The position numbers and the translations under genes are program-made. From contig BSDZ01000003.1 in the NCBI GenBank assembly GCA_030268105.1, positions 6,782,501 to 6,846,500 of the forward strand: 64,000 nt of DNA, given 5' to 3'. The notes under the pieces were generated by a model. It saw nothing but the letters and a program-made list of their open reading frames with translations, had not been told where the DNA came from and made no database searches. Shown piece by piece: positions 25,030-37,200 of this stretch; position 1 is the first letter of the stretch, and each line of letters begins with the position of its first letter. This DNA is from Volvox africanus (taxonomy: Eukaryota; Chlorophyta; Chlorophyceae; Chlamydomonadales; Volvocaceae).

Positions 25030-28000
25030 TTGGCCTGCTTCTTGTTTCTTTCACATTTTAACCAGGGCCGAGGATACCGCGCGGCCAATTCCAACAACGG
25101 AGGTGTCCCTATTACGGCGCCTGTGCCCGATGCGCCCCTCACACCGCAGCCGACTCGCCACCAGCGCACTCCGCACCCGCGCTTCTCCCGTCTGGGGGCT
25201 TCCCTGGACTCGGCCACCGCCAACAGCCTCCTCGCCATCGCACAGTCGCACATCAACGACGCCATTGCGGACCCAGATCAGCGCCGATTGGCGACAACGT
25301 CGCAACCAGCTCCAGATGCGGCCGACGGCGCTTCAGAAGCCAACGATGCAAAGCCAAGCAGCGGCAGCGGCCGGACAACGCCGCCGCCTACAGTGCCGAC
25401 GGGGTCAACCAGCCGGTCCTCTGCCTCCGTTGCCGCCACTGCCGGCAGCAGTGGCGGCTGCGGCAGTGCTAGCACGGCGTTGCCCAGTACAGCTAAGGTG
25501 GCGAGCACGCTGGGGATTAATGTGCCGGCGGAGAACTTACGGGACAGCGAGAGGCCTGCGACGGGCATGCCGACCCGTGGGCCAGTCCACATAATCCAGG
25601 CGAGTCCTACTTGCAAGTCACATGTCCCTTATTTTGGGATATGTGCCCCATGCGCGATATTTCTTTGTCTAACGTGTTGTATGTCCAGGGAGGGGGATGC
25701 CAAAGGGAGGGGCGGAGACGTGTGCAGATGACGGTACAGAGTTCGTTGGAAGCTAATGAGGAGAGGATAGGAAGGGCAGATACACGGCGACCGCGTGAGA
25801 AGAAGGGGCATAACCCTACCCACCTTCAAGCCTGTCCTAATGCTTGCTTATGTACTGAGTACCTGAGTTCCTACCAGCCTGCATAACTACCTACACAATT
25901 GCTTACCCACCTGCCTGCCTGCCTGCCTGCCACATGCTCAACCTGAATGCGCCGATGCACCCCTGCTCCCCAACGCAATGCAGGTTCCCCTTGGAGTGCC
26001 CTCTCCTCGCTCCCATCAGGCCCAAGTAGCTGCGTTCAAGGCCTCTCGCGGACACGCACTCATGGTGTTCAATGAGCTGGACAGCGACAAGAACGGCAAG
26101 GTAGCGCCGGGGTACTCAAATGTGGACAGAACCAAGCACTACTGGTGGAGTGGGGTTGGGCCAGTAAGGGTAGGATAGACCCGCGGTGGGGCACGTTCGC
26201 CCACGTCATTGTAGGTCAGGCGGGCTTCCTCGCCAACCCTAAATTACAAGGAGATCGTCCTCTGACTTCCCCACACGCATCAAGTTGCCTGAACCAATGC
26301 CTCATGCCCGCCAAGTAACCCCCACCCAATCCGCACAGGTCACTCGCAGTGAGTTTGAGGCGGCAGCTTTGTCGCTGGGCTTCTCGCTGGAGCAGGCGCA
26401 ACGCTTCTGGGAACGGTGAGCTGAGAGACACTAAGACAGAAAAATTGAAACAGGTTGGCCTCCACTTTATTCCACCCTCTTGCATGTCCTTCTCCTTCTC
26501 CCGCCCCACCCCACCCCGCCGCCCACTGTTTTTGTCCACCGTCCCACCCGCGCTGTCTGCTGCGGCTGCGGCTGCTGCGATTTCTTCTGCTTGCCGTCCC
26601 GGACCTTCCGGCTTAAGCGCCGAGATACTCCGAGATACTTCTCCCATTCTCGCATCACACTGTGCAGCACAGTTCCTTGTGGCTAAATACCTCCAACCAG
26701 TGCCGGGCTTTTTTCTTGTACCCATTCCACTGTTGCTCTTCGCTGCATTCTACGATTTGCCGCTTTTCTTTCCCTGCCTCGTCTCTTTTCCTGCTCCTCT
26801 TTCCCCAGCCTGGATCGGCGGCACCGCGGGTTCCTGGAGGCTCTGGATTGGGGTACCAAAGACGCCTTCCAGCAAATTCAGCTCTTCTCCACACGTTACA
26901 TGCAGAAGTACATGGGGGTGCCGGACGTGTCATCCTCACCGGAACAGGTAAACAGTTGGGAAGACGGAGATGGGAGGTGGGGAGCAGTGGCCAAAGCCGA
27001 CTGAAAAGTGGTGAGAAACGCATACACTCTTCCCCACCACACACACGCACACGCGCACACACACTGCACGTCCAACGGATGATCTCGGTTCTGTCCTTAA
27101 ACACACAAACCTTTATGCGCGCCGATCATTCTACATCCTGGGTTCAAGCTCGCATGCACGTCAAGCTCGCCACACATATGTATGTGTATACACGCAAACA
27201 CATTGACTTCACACACGTTTCTGCACGCACAGACACACAATCCCTGAAACACATGCATTAACGCATAACACGCACACCGTACCACGTTGGTTCCTGTGCC
27301 CGGGTCCGTGGTTGATCGTACACTCCCACCACACGCAGGTCCGCAAGTACGTCCGCAGTCAGGAGATGATGCAGGTCAAGTCGCTGGCGGCGGCCGTCAA
27401 CATGGTTCGCGCCAACGCGGTAGCTCGGGCCATGCGGTCAACCGGGTCCAGCGGGAACCCCATCTTTGAAACCTTCAGGTTCATGGATGTGGACAGCAGG
27501 TGCGGAGTCCAGTGGGCAAGCAGTGGGCAAGCAGGGAATAGAGGGTTGAAGCGGGGGCGACCAGGGACCTGCACCAGCACATGACCCATGTTTGTATTCT
27601 AGCCCGTTTTACATTTCCTGGAGTAAGACCTGAGGAGCCGAGGCGACACAATCCGGTCTGGCTGGTCTTGACCTGACCTGACCTGCCTTCCTTTCGGCCA
27701 TCTTTCCGTACCGCAGTGGCCTGTTGAGCAAAGACGAGATCCGGGACGCGTTCTTCGCTCTGGGTGTCTTCTTGTCTGAGCCGGTCGTTGATCAAATCAT
27801 GCAGGTGTGTGGTGGATGTGACGCGGGAAAGGGAACGCAAATATCCAGCAATGCGATGGGAAGCAGAGTCAGAAACCCGAGGGAAAGTTCGCGAACGGGG
27901 AAGTGGGGATGCGGAATGGGAAGAGGGACAAAAAGAGGGAGAGGGACAGGGATGATAAGGAGCCCGGGTCGGGGTTGAGGAAGCAAAGGTATGCCCAAGT

Positions 28001-28356
28001 AATGCCACTTGGGTAACTTGGATTAAATAATGTGCAAGTGCAGCAGAGGGACAGGGAGACGATCATGATGCAAACAGCGCGCGGCAAACGGGGGCGTACG
28101 TTGTGAGAAACCCTGTCGTAAGGAAGTAATAAGCAGCAGGCTGTCACGGTAAGCACAAGGCGAGTGAAACCAACGTTTCCTTTTGTCGAGTGCTTCGTGC
28201 CCGATAGCGCCCCGACCGACGCGGCTTCATCACCTCGGCTCCTCTCCCGCATCTTGTCCTACTGCCACACCGCAGTTGTTCGATAAGGATGGGAATGGCA
28301 ATGTACAATATCACGAGTTCGAGAACACAATGTTCCCGCCGGTGCGGGGATCCTAG
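25030..28356 (+). CDS. EF-hand calcium-binding protein (three canonical loops)
   Basis: Exons: about 25066-25599 (or from ATG 25030), 25984-26100, 26339-26415, 26809-26947, 27339-27499, 27717-27804 and 28276-28356, about 400 residues. After an Ala/Ser/Thr/Pro-rich N-terminal half, three 12-residue calcium loops have the expected acidic positions: DSDKNGKVTRSE, DVDSSGLLSKDE and DKDGNGNVQYHE. The first two loops are each split by an intron, and the phases restore them exactly. EF-hand proteins change shape on Ca2+ binding and act as sensors or buffers; the partner here is unknown. I see no kinase or membrane segment. The acceptor at 25065 follows a T-rich tract, so an upstream first exon is possible; otherwise translation starts at 25030. 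The first intron seems to use a GC donor (CAG|GCGAGT at 25600). Confidence 0.8.
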
Positions 28357-30941
28357 GTACTGTGTAGGCCTAGCCTGTGGGCTCGGTGCGGCAAGCAACT
28401 TGGGTGACTGCGGCTGTTGCCGCCATCGTCACCGCTACCGTCCACACGGCAGCCGATGGCGTCCTCACTTGCACATCCAGATGCAATACATCCATGGAAC
28501 CGCAGCATAGGCTCCCGCGGCTAATACCGGTCCATTGATGGTGAATGTGGCTGTAGTGGCTGTTAGTACGGAGTCAAGTATTGGAAACATGTTGCAGGGC
28601 GCGCAGGTGCACGTGATGTGGTGTTAAGGGTGCGTCGAACAACCACGCGAATGGAATATAAAATTGCCCACATTGAGCAATCCCGGGGTTATTGGTGCGG
28701 CTGCGGCTGCTGCGCGGGGTGTGGGTGCAGATGTGGGTATGGGTGCGGGGTTGGATTCGGGTGCAAGTCATATACATTGTGATGCCGCCTCAAGAACTGT
28801 GCTGCCACCATGACAGTTTCTATGCAGCATGATGCGTCCGTGTATATCCCATCCTCCTATCCCTGTGTATGCGTGCGTTTGGGTATTTTTATGGAGCACC
28901 GTAAATGCCCCCAATATGCATGGAGCATATCATGTGATGCCACTGGCGCCTTTCCCGGGGGCGCTGCTCAAGAGCCGCACCAGAGCAGAACTAATAAAGC
29001 GCAGCTTTCAGACGCAAGGGGAGAGGTGCCGCCAAAAGTTTGGTTTAAGTGTTCTGGGTATGTGACGCCGCTGGATTTAATGACAGTGGAGTTGTGCGCC
29101 TCCTGAGGTGCTAACAAAATATGAGGAGGTAGCAAGACTGCTGCTGATATACCAGTACGTTTCATTGAGGCCCCTCCTGGGTCCCTTGGATGGTCGGTAG
29201 TTGGGTAGGCGGCAGTAGACTGCAGATCATGCCAACAGCAGCGGGAACAGGATCAGCAGGAGCAGGAGCAGGGGCGTTTTCGTGTCCCGTCAAAGGCATG
29301 GGATACTTTGTCGCATCGGTAAAGGTGGGCCAGTCCCATCCCGGCACGCAGGAGACCAGCTCTTCGTTCATTTCGCACTTGACGCCATGGTCGGGAGGCC
29401 GGCGGCAGCGGCGGCAGGAACAGAGGAGGCAAGGGGCCCGGCATACTCCCCTTATATCCCTCATACCTTTCTAAATCCGCATCATGTGTGTGCTTCTACG
29501 AAGGATGGCGCCCGGCAGCTTCCCGTCTGATCGTTTTGGTCAGCTAACCCTCATGGTTTGGGAACTCGGGCACCTGGGCCGCAGGTCTCAGGGTAGTGGT
29601 GGGAAGACAACGGACTATGTCAATCAGTGGAACTCCTGCAGGTTTGCATACCTGTCGGGGGACCTGGTTATTGTTTTACGGTGAATTGGCTAGTGGGCCA
29701 TTTGGTCACGCCGGGTGTCGGTCAACGCTAGACTGGGGCCTCTCATAGCGCCTCCTGCCGCAAGAGCGGCTGAGGTGTTTACCATGAGCCCGTATGGTAT
29801 ATTTAGGCTTGAGGCTGGACGTGGCATACCTTGACATGGAGGCGCCGCTCGGTACATGCTGAAGAGGTTATGTAGGTGTGGTTCTGGAGCGCATGATGGC
29901 GACTTTGCTGCTGTTGCGTACGGTACGTCGTATGTGGTCTCCGCTGCCTGTGCGTGTGTGCATTGATCGGTGCTGCGACATCATGTTTTAGCATCCTAAC
30001 ATACATACTTATCAGATGCACCCATGGCTCCTCATGCGTGCTCGAAGTGAAGCTGTGCGGCTTATCGAAGGTTGCTTAGCGGCGCAGTGGATGGTGATAA
30101 TCTTGAGATGTGCCGTGATACCTCTGCCGTAACATTACTAAAGATTGCTCTTACTCTCCCGGGAACAACAATTACGATTGGAGCAAACCATTTGAGCGCA
30201 TCTAGAGACCCCCTGTGGTTGCCTGCCACGGCATTGCTGAACGCAGATCAAACTGCGAATCCGACTTCCCTCTTGATTAGCCCCGGGGCAGTGTTAAATG
30301 GGGCTTCGAGATCGGGGATGGGATTGATTTATCGCCGATGGATGCGCGATGGTGGGTGAAGGCCTCAGACACATGAGATTTTCCGGGCGCAACTATCAAG
30401 GTACTGTCCACAGCTTGTCTTACGCTGGTGATAAAGGCTTCATAAAAACCGCAGAACTATTGTTGAGCCTTGACTCCCGTTTGACTTATGCATATCATTG
30501 TGTGGTTGTTGCTAGATTTCAGGCATGTGGGATGATTTCGGACAATATCGGAAGTAGCGGTACTTGGGGACTAGTGGTAGGACAGTTGCAAACGCTCGCG
30601 CCCGACTGACGCCTGACTACAATTGAGGCCCGAGTTAACTAAACGATGACAATTATTGGCTGATTCCCAAGAGCGAGAGCGTCGCGTGGTCGAGTCACGG
30701 CCTGCCATGCTATGGCTGGCGCACCACCATCGTGGGCATGATTTGAATGACGCTAAAAGCTGTAGATAGTACCGCCCACGTGCTTGTGCATCTTTCTGTT
30801 TATAAATGGTCGAACAATCGCCTGTTGTAACCGTATTCAACATGGGTAGCACACGTATACACAAGCAGGGCCAGGGTCGTAAATTCATGGTGGATGGGTT
30901 CGGGCTCGAATATTTGTTGTATGCGCTATAAAACAAAAACC

Positions 30942-30995
30942 CACAAACTTACCAAATCACATTCACCGCAATTGATGTGATTTGATAAGTTTGTG
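30942..30995. repeat. 21-bp imperfect inverted repeat (hairpin 1 of 2)
   Basis: Arms 30942-30962 and 30975-30995 are complementary with one mismatch, around a 12-base loop. The arm sequence includes CACAAACTTACCAAATCACA. Confidence 0.9.
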
Positions 30996-30996
30996 A

Positions 30997-31031
30997 GTAC
31001 TGGTTTCAATCTTGTGGATTGAAACCAGTAC
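30997..31031. repeat. 15-bp perfect inverted repeat (hairpin 2 of 2)
   Basis: Arms 30997-31011 (GTACTGGTTTCAATC) and 31017-31031 are exact complements around a 5-base loop. It starts one base after the first hairpin ends and lies about 220 bases upstream of the proposed KNL1 start. Confidence 0.9.
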
Positions 31032-31248
31032 GATACCTATGGCGCTGGTTTGGCATCATAATAGTTCAATGATAAACCTACTCGATAAAGCGTTGCTTTG
31101 TACGATCTATCTCTTCTGTCAGGGAAAGCCTGTAACATGAAGGCGTGGATCTTTAAGTTATAACTTGCTTTGACTTAAGTAAATAAATTATAACAGGAGC
31201 GGCGAAGATAAACTCACAATTTACTTTCTCTTTTGTTTTAGAATAACA

Positions 31249-34200
31249 ATGCAACCTTCAATGCGGACTCCGAACTCGGTGAGCCTGGTCACGAAATGAC
31301 AATTGACAGCTAGGTGACGATGCTAAGGCTGTGGCTGGGCTGCCTTCGCAGATTCTTAGGAAACGGGCGAACAAAGAGAATGAGGATGCGACAGGTAAAC
31401 TTAACAAACGAAACAAGCTTGCTAAGCGGCGCGTTAGCTTTGCGCCCGACGATGAGCTTGAGACTAAGCACATTTTCAAGGAGGTAAGATTTTATACAAT
31501 GGCAAGCACATGTTTATCACGGCATTCAGCCATCATTCCACGGTTGGCTGCTTACACAGGACTCCGACCGAAACTCGACTGGCGACCCGGCCTCGACGCG
31601 CGGCTTGGGCCCCGCCCAGGCCAAGATCGCAGTGGCAGCCCCCGAAGACCAGGCCAACAGGCAATTCATGGGTGACACATTAGCGGTTCTGCCGAGTCCA
31701 AATAATCTTTCACCAGTCTCCATGGACTTGACAAACAATAGCATCGACCAGCTATGTGCCGGAACGATGACCGCAGCGCCTGGACCAGGCCCCATCAAGG
31801 GCAGCGCCGTAGAAGGCGCAGCAGCAAGTTTATCCTTGCCGCCCCCACTGCAGCAGCCATTTCAGTCGCTCCATCCCCAGCACGCCCGGTACACACGAAT
31901 GAACATGACCATAAACGTCCCTAACCTCTCAACACTCGTTGAGGAGGACGAGGAGCATTACGGAGCCGGCGACGTCAGCAGCCGCCTTGGCAAGGACGCC
32001 GATGCCACCACGACCCTGCGTCAAGAGGTGCTGAGCGGCGTTGCAAGTGGATTCTTGCCATCGGAATCTCCGATGAGCCCTAATTCTGTGAGAGAAATGC
32101 AGATGTGCCGTGACAGCGAGCACCAGGCTGAGCAGGAGGAAGGTCCTTTACGGGACATCTGGGGTTTCGCGCCAGGAAAGGATGACACCCTGGAGGTCAA
32201 CTGCTGTAAGTGGCTTAATGCCCGTCTCGTCTCCGCTTGCTTGGCATGTGATCAGATAGCTCCGTGTCCTCCATCGGGCATGACACATGACACATGACGT
32301 GCACGTGGCCGCAGCATGCTGTTATTCAAATTCGGGAGCTTGCCTTGCGCAGGCCGCGAAGTCATGGGCGAGAGGACGTACAACCACGTATATGGCACAG
32401 GAACGATTAATGAAGTGACGTATGCAATCAATGACGGTCGCACGTCAGGTGAGTCCAGGGAGCCCGGATCCTTACTGCTGCGTCATAAAGAATTATGTGT
32501 TGCAAGTTAGGCCCAAGGTGGTATATATGATTGCATGATTCCAGTGATATGTGCACACGCCTTATAAGAGCACATACCCTACGGCTGCCTAACTGCAATG
32601 CATTACCTCCCCTCTTTGCTGGTTGTGTAACTCCAGGTCTTACATCTAATCAGCCAGCAGCAAACGCCAGGTTGACAGGAGCGGGTCTAGCGCCAGCTCC
32701 ACGAGGGCCGCGCAAGCCTGTTCACGCGGGTCCCGAGGCCCCGACAACAGACGCAGCAACAGCGGAGGCAGCTGTAGGTGCTGCGAGGGGTGCAGCAACT
32801 GCAGCCGCAGCTATAACCGGTACAATCCAGGCAGCCGCAGCGGAGGCAGCACCGGCGGCCGCTGGCATGGCGGATGCGGCTGTGCAGCTGCCAATGCGGC
32901 ACGCACCCCTGCGGCCGCAGCAAACCGAGCTATCCGTAATCCAGACCCAGGCGCTGCAGACCCGTAGTCCGGTGCACAACACGCCAGTCCTGGACACCAC
33001 CACCCAAATCTTGGAGGGTGATCAAACGGAAGCCTGGCGACTGCCAGATCGCCCAGGTGCCTACGACCGCGGGCGGCTGAGTGTGGCCAGCAACCGAGTG
33101 TTGGCACCTGGATACCGACGTGGGGCAGGCGCTGGAGAGACTACAGTACTGCTGGGCCCCACCATGACCCTGGCTTCTACGGGTAACGGCGGCAACCTTA
33201 ACCTGGTTCAGATGCTTGCCGAAACCCCGCACCCAAGGGCCGCGTACGAACGGCTCATTCAGAATATGCAGGGGGCGCAGGCTTCACCGGTTGCTGTTCC
33301 GCCAACACGGTACGTCAGAGGTGCTGCTGCGCCCCAGAGGCTTGGGTCCAGGGATGGTGATTGCGTTGAGCAATATCCTATGTTGGGCGCCCTAAGCAAC
33401 ATCAACCGCAATCGCAATTGTTGCCCCAGTTGCGAGCTCCGGTGTATTCTGTTGAGAATGAGCGATAGGTGTATAAGAGAATGAGAAGGAAGAAGTAATA
33501 CCGCGAGGGCGGGGCGCTTTCTTACTAACATATTCTACTATATTATATATATACTCCGCTATATAGACAGATGGAGAGAGAGAGAGAGAGCCTCACCCGC
33601 TGCTGCGCTTAGATAGTGTACGAAAACGTGTTAGGGTTTTAGTGGTTTAGTTACAACTGCAGCCAGACCGTGTTTATCATCAGCATTCTACCTCAAATGC
33701 GACTTCACGTCTCTAGGACTGGCGCCGGGACGAGGCCCCAGGGTGCCATTGCGGCACCAAGCATTGCGATGAGGCAGCGTTCGGCCACGTCGTACAACGA
33801 TCAAAATCTGTCTCTGGAGCTCAAGATGGCGGGCGGCGGGGACTTGTTTGAGGAGGGTGGGCTCTCCCTGGACCTTTTCCAGATGCCCCCGGAGCCTACC
33901 ACAGCATTTCCTCAGCCCCAAGCCGAAGACCACCAGCAGCAGCAGCAGCAGCAGCAGCGACTGGTGCAGGTCGGCGGGGACGAGGTGGTGCCAGGGATGC
34001 GCTTCGCGCGCGGTGTCGGCGCATCTGAGAGGGTTCCGCCTGCTACCGTAAGATCGCAGCCGCCACGTCTTTCCTGCCAGGTGGGTTGTGAGCCGGATGA
34101 TGAAGCTCATTGCAGTCACTGTCCCGCCTCTCGAGCACTCCTGGTCCCGCAACTGTGTCTAATAAGAACGATTCTCTCAGGTAAGGAAAGCCCATTGGTT

Positions 34201-37200
34201 ATCCCTGTTCTGCAGCACGCTGATTAAGGAGAGCTCCAGGGAACACGGTCCTGGCGCATGCTGTTGCGCTGCGCCCTCACGAAGCTAAAATTTGGCTTTG
34301 GGGACCCGTGGGAGGCAACATCTGGCCTCGCGTGCTGCTTGCTCTTTCCTTTGTGTGTTTTTGGTTATTTATGTTTTTGTCTGATGCATCTCCCCGCTTT
34401 TCCAACCCACTGGGATGGCCGTTCAGGAGTTCCTGGGCCTCATCGATGTCAGTTTTATTAACAAGATCTGTCGGGAAACATTCCAGCCCGGGTTTGACCC
34501 CCCGCCAAGGACGGTATTGGAAATTTTCGAGGCAGCGACATGCACAACCGCCTTTGTAGAAGCCTATCACACCAGGTCGATGGACTTCGCTACCCGTCTG
34601 GCGGGTATCGCAGCTAGCATGAGCAAAATGGAGGCGAAACTGACAGCAAACAAGCAAGGGCTCTTTGCAGAGGTGCAGGTAGGGAGGGGTGTAGGTAGGG
34701 AGTGGGGGTAAGGGGGTGTAGGCGAGGTAATTGCGCAGGCACCGGTATTCAGCAGCATACCCGACGGCGTTTCAGGCTCTTTCTTACTGCTGGTTGTCGA
34801 CGAAAGGGATTTTCCCCCTCGCTGGGTCAACTGAAAGCAATCGGTCCCAGTCCACTGAATCATGCTTGGAATAACTGACAGTAAAACATAATTCCTGGTC
34901 CGCTCCGAGGCCCATCTCTATGGAAAAGATGGGCAGGAAGCACACAGCCACATTGACGTTCCACTTCGCTTTATCCCTTTGAAACTCTCTCCTGATTAAA
35001 CACTCCTTATCCGAGGGTATCTACGGCTACGGTGCAGATGTGACTCCCCAACACTGGCCTTCACCATGTCCCTGTCCACTGTGCGCCCCCAGCCCCGACC
35101 TACGGACTCCCACCGCACCTACGGGCATCCCGCTTTTACTCACCATATGTGCAATGCTTTGCCTCTCTGCCCCGTCCGTCGACGACAGAGGTTACCCAGT
35201 AACGAGCTGGAGGTGGTTAAGGAGAAGTTCGCGAACCTCAAAGAGCTCTGCCGCTTGCAGATGGTCAAGCAAATCAAGCAGAACCAGGTTTCTGCTATGA
35301 GGGATCACATGGAAAAGTTGGCCTCGCGCAAGCTGCAGCTGCAAGGAGACCTGGAGGCAGCGACGGTAAGTCCTGGAGTCACTACTGTCCGTCTGCCTCC
35401 ACGGTGTGCATTACTGTGATGTGTGCAAACAAGGAAGGTGTCCAGACGGGACTGACAGGCCGCCCCGGCGGCCCCAACGACGTGACACGCAATCCGAGAA
35501 ATATCACCAGGATGACGTCACACCCTGCCTGTAATCAGTATATCCCAATCAGCCACCTGGATTTCTTTTTTTGTTTTTCAAGGGGCGGACGGGAATCGTC
35601 TTTGGCGAGTTCCTTTGCCGCCGGTCAGACCGTCTTTAGGGAGTTGACGGCTGTGCAATATCCGGTCGCCTCATTGCCGTATTGTTTGGCCAATTATGAG
35701 ACTGCGACGCACACGGTGCCTCGGCCAGGATAGTCGTCGTAGAGGGCTTTAATGTTCGCGTGTGATGTTCCTACGTTTGTCAACGGCGGCTGGCTAACAA
35801 CCTCCGTCCGCTGGTATTGCGCGCAGGCAGACATGGAGCGCCTGCAGGAATGTGCAAAGGAGATCGATACCCTCCCTACGCTCATCGCGCGCATGCAGCA
35901 GGAAGACGAGGATCGTGTGCAGGTCAGGAGGTTGCTGCACTGGGGAAAGGGCTGCCGTTTTCTCCAGTGCTGCATTTCATAAAGAACAGGAACTGCCGCC
36001 CGTCGACTTCCACCCCTTCCGCTTTAACTCCTTTTTCCTAAGTAATCGTTACAACGTAAATTCTGTGTATGTCATTAAGTTTGCATGTCCGTCAGGGGGC
36101 CTCTTTCACCAGGAGGAGAAGTAAAAACACTCGCCACCTGATCATCGGCTGAACTTTACACAGGAGGCCCTCGAGCGGCAACGGAAGCTGGAGTCGTACA
36201 TGCAGCGACTGCAGGCGCTGCGCACGCAGAATGAGGAGCGGCAGCGGCGACTCGACGCTGCTCAGGCGGAGCACCATGCGAAAATTCAAAGCCGGGTGCG
36301 GTGACTTTGGTTGGTGCACCTGCATGGCCTGGGCCATGGCACTGCCCCTCTATTGCGTATTCCTCCTGCATCTCGTTGTTGCATGTCATTATTACTGGCG
36401 GGAGGTGCTGGCCTCATGGCGGTCAGGTACCATCACTACCATTTACATTACACATTTTTATTTCGTGTGTTGCCTCTCTCCCCGTCCATCCTCCTCCTCA
36501 TCATCATCAGCCGTCCTTTTCTTCGTTAATGGACGAGCGCCGTGAGCTGGAGGAACGTGCTGCCAATTTACGTGCTCGTTTATTGAACACCAATGTGATG
36601 ACGCCAGCCCGCGATGGGCATCTCATCCGCCAAGCCACGAAGAAGTTCGCGACAGCCGAAGCTATTCTGGGTCTGCATGTACGTGTTCTGCGGGCGGGGG
36701 TCAGGTTGGAAGATTCATTCTACTCTGGCGGGTAGGAAAACTAAGGACCCCGCTCAAAAACGCGCGGTCGACATCGTAGGACGGTGCTTAGGGGTTGCCA
36801 CATGCACGACGTGGTAAAGCGTACTGGCTGCTATGGGAGTTTTAAGCGATGGGACGTTTGGAAAGGGGTAAAACGCAACACTCGGTCTCAGCAGCGTCCC
36901 CCCTCCGAAGGCCCAACGGGCGACCCACACCTACACCAGTCAAGTCAAGCAGCCCACTTAGGTCGATTCGTTGAAGCCTCCAGTCGGCATCTTGCGACAC
37001 TGCTGAAGCTCGCCAGGGGTTCAATGCGGGCATATTTAGTATATCTTTTAACAGTCTTTTGAAAGAGAGGGTCTCTAAACTCCGTGACAATCTCCGTAAG
37101 TGTTGTCAAGTAACTTTCATGCTTGTCCCTTTAAATTAAATTTTCAAGCCTGATTGCCTGCTCAGAATCACGGTAAAACTGCAACCATTTGTCCGCAGCT

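Larger units (their letters stand above)
28357..31248. other. Spacer between the EF-hand gene and the KNL1 homologue
   Basis: No exon chain was recognised. The left part should contain the 3' untranslated region of the EF-hand gene. Adjacent hairpins lie at 30942-31031, and the last 200 bases probably include the promoter of the next gene. Confidence 0.45.
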
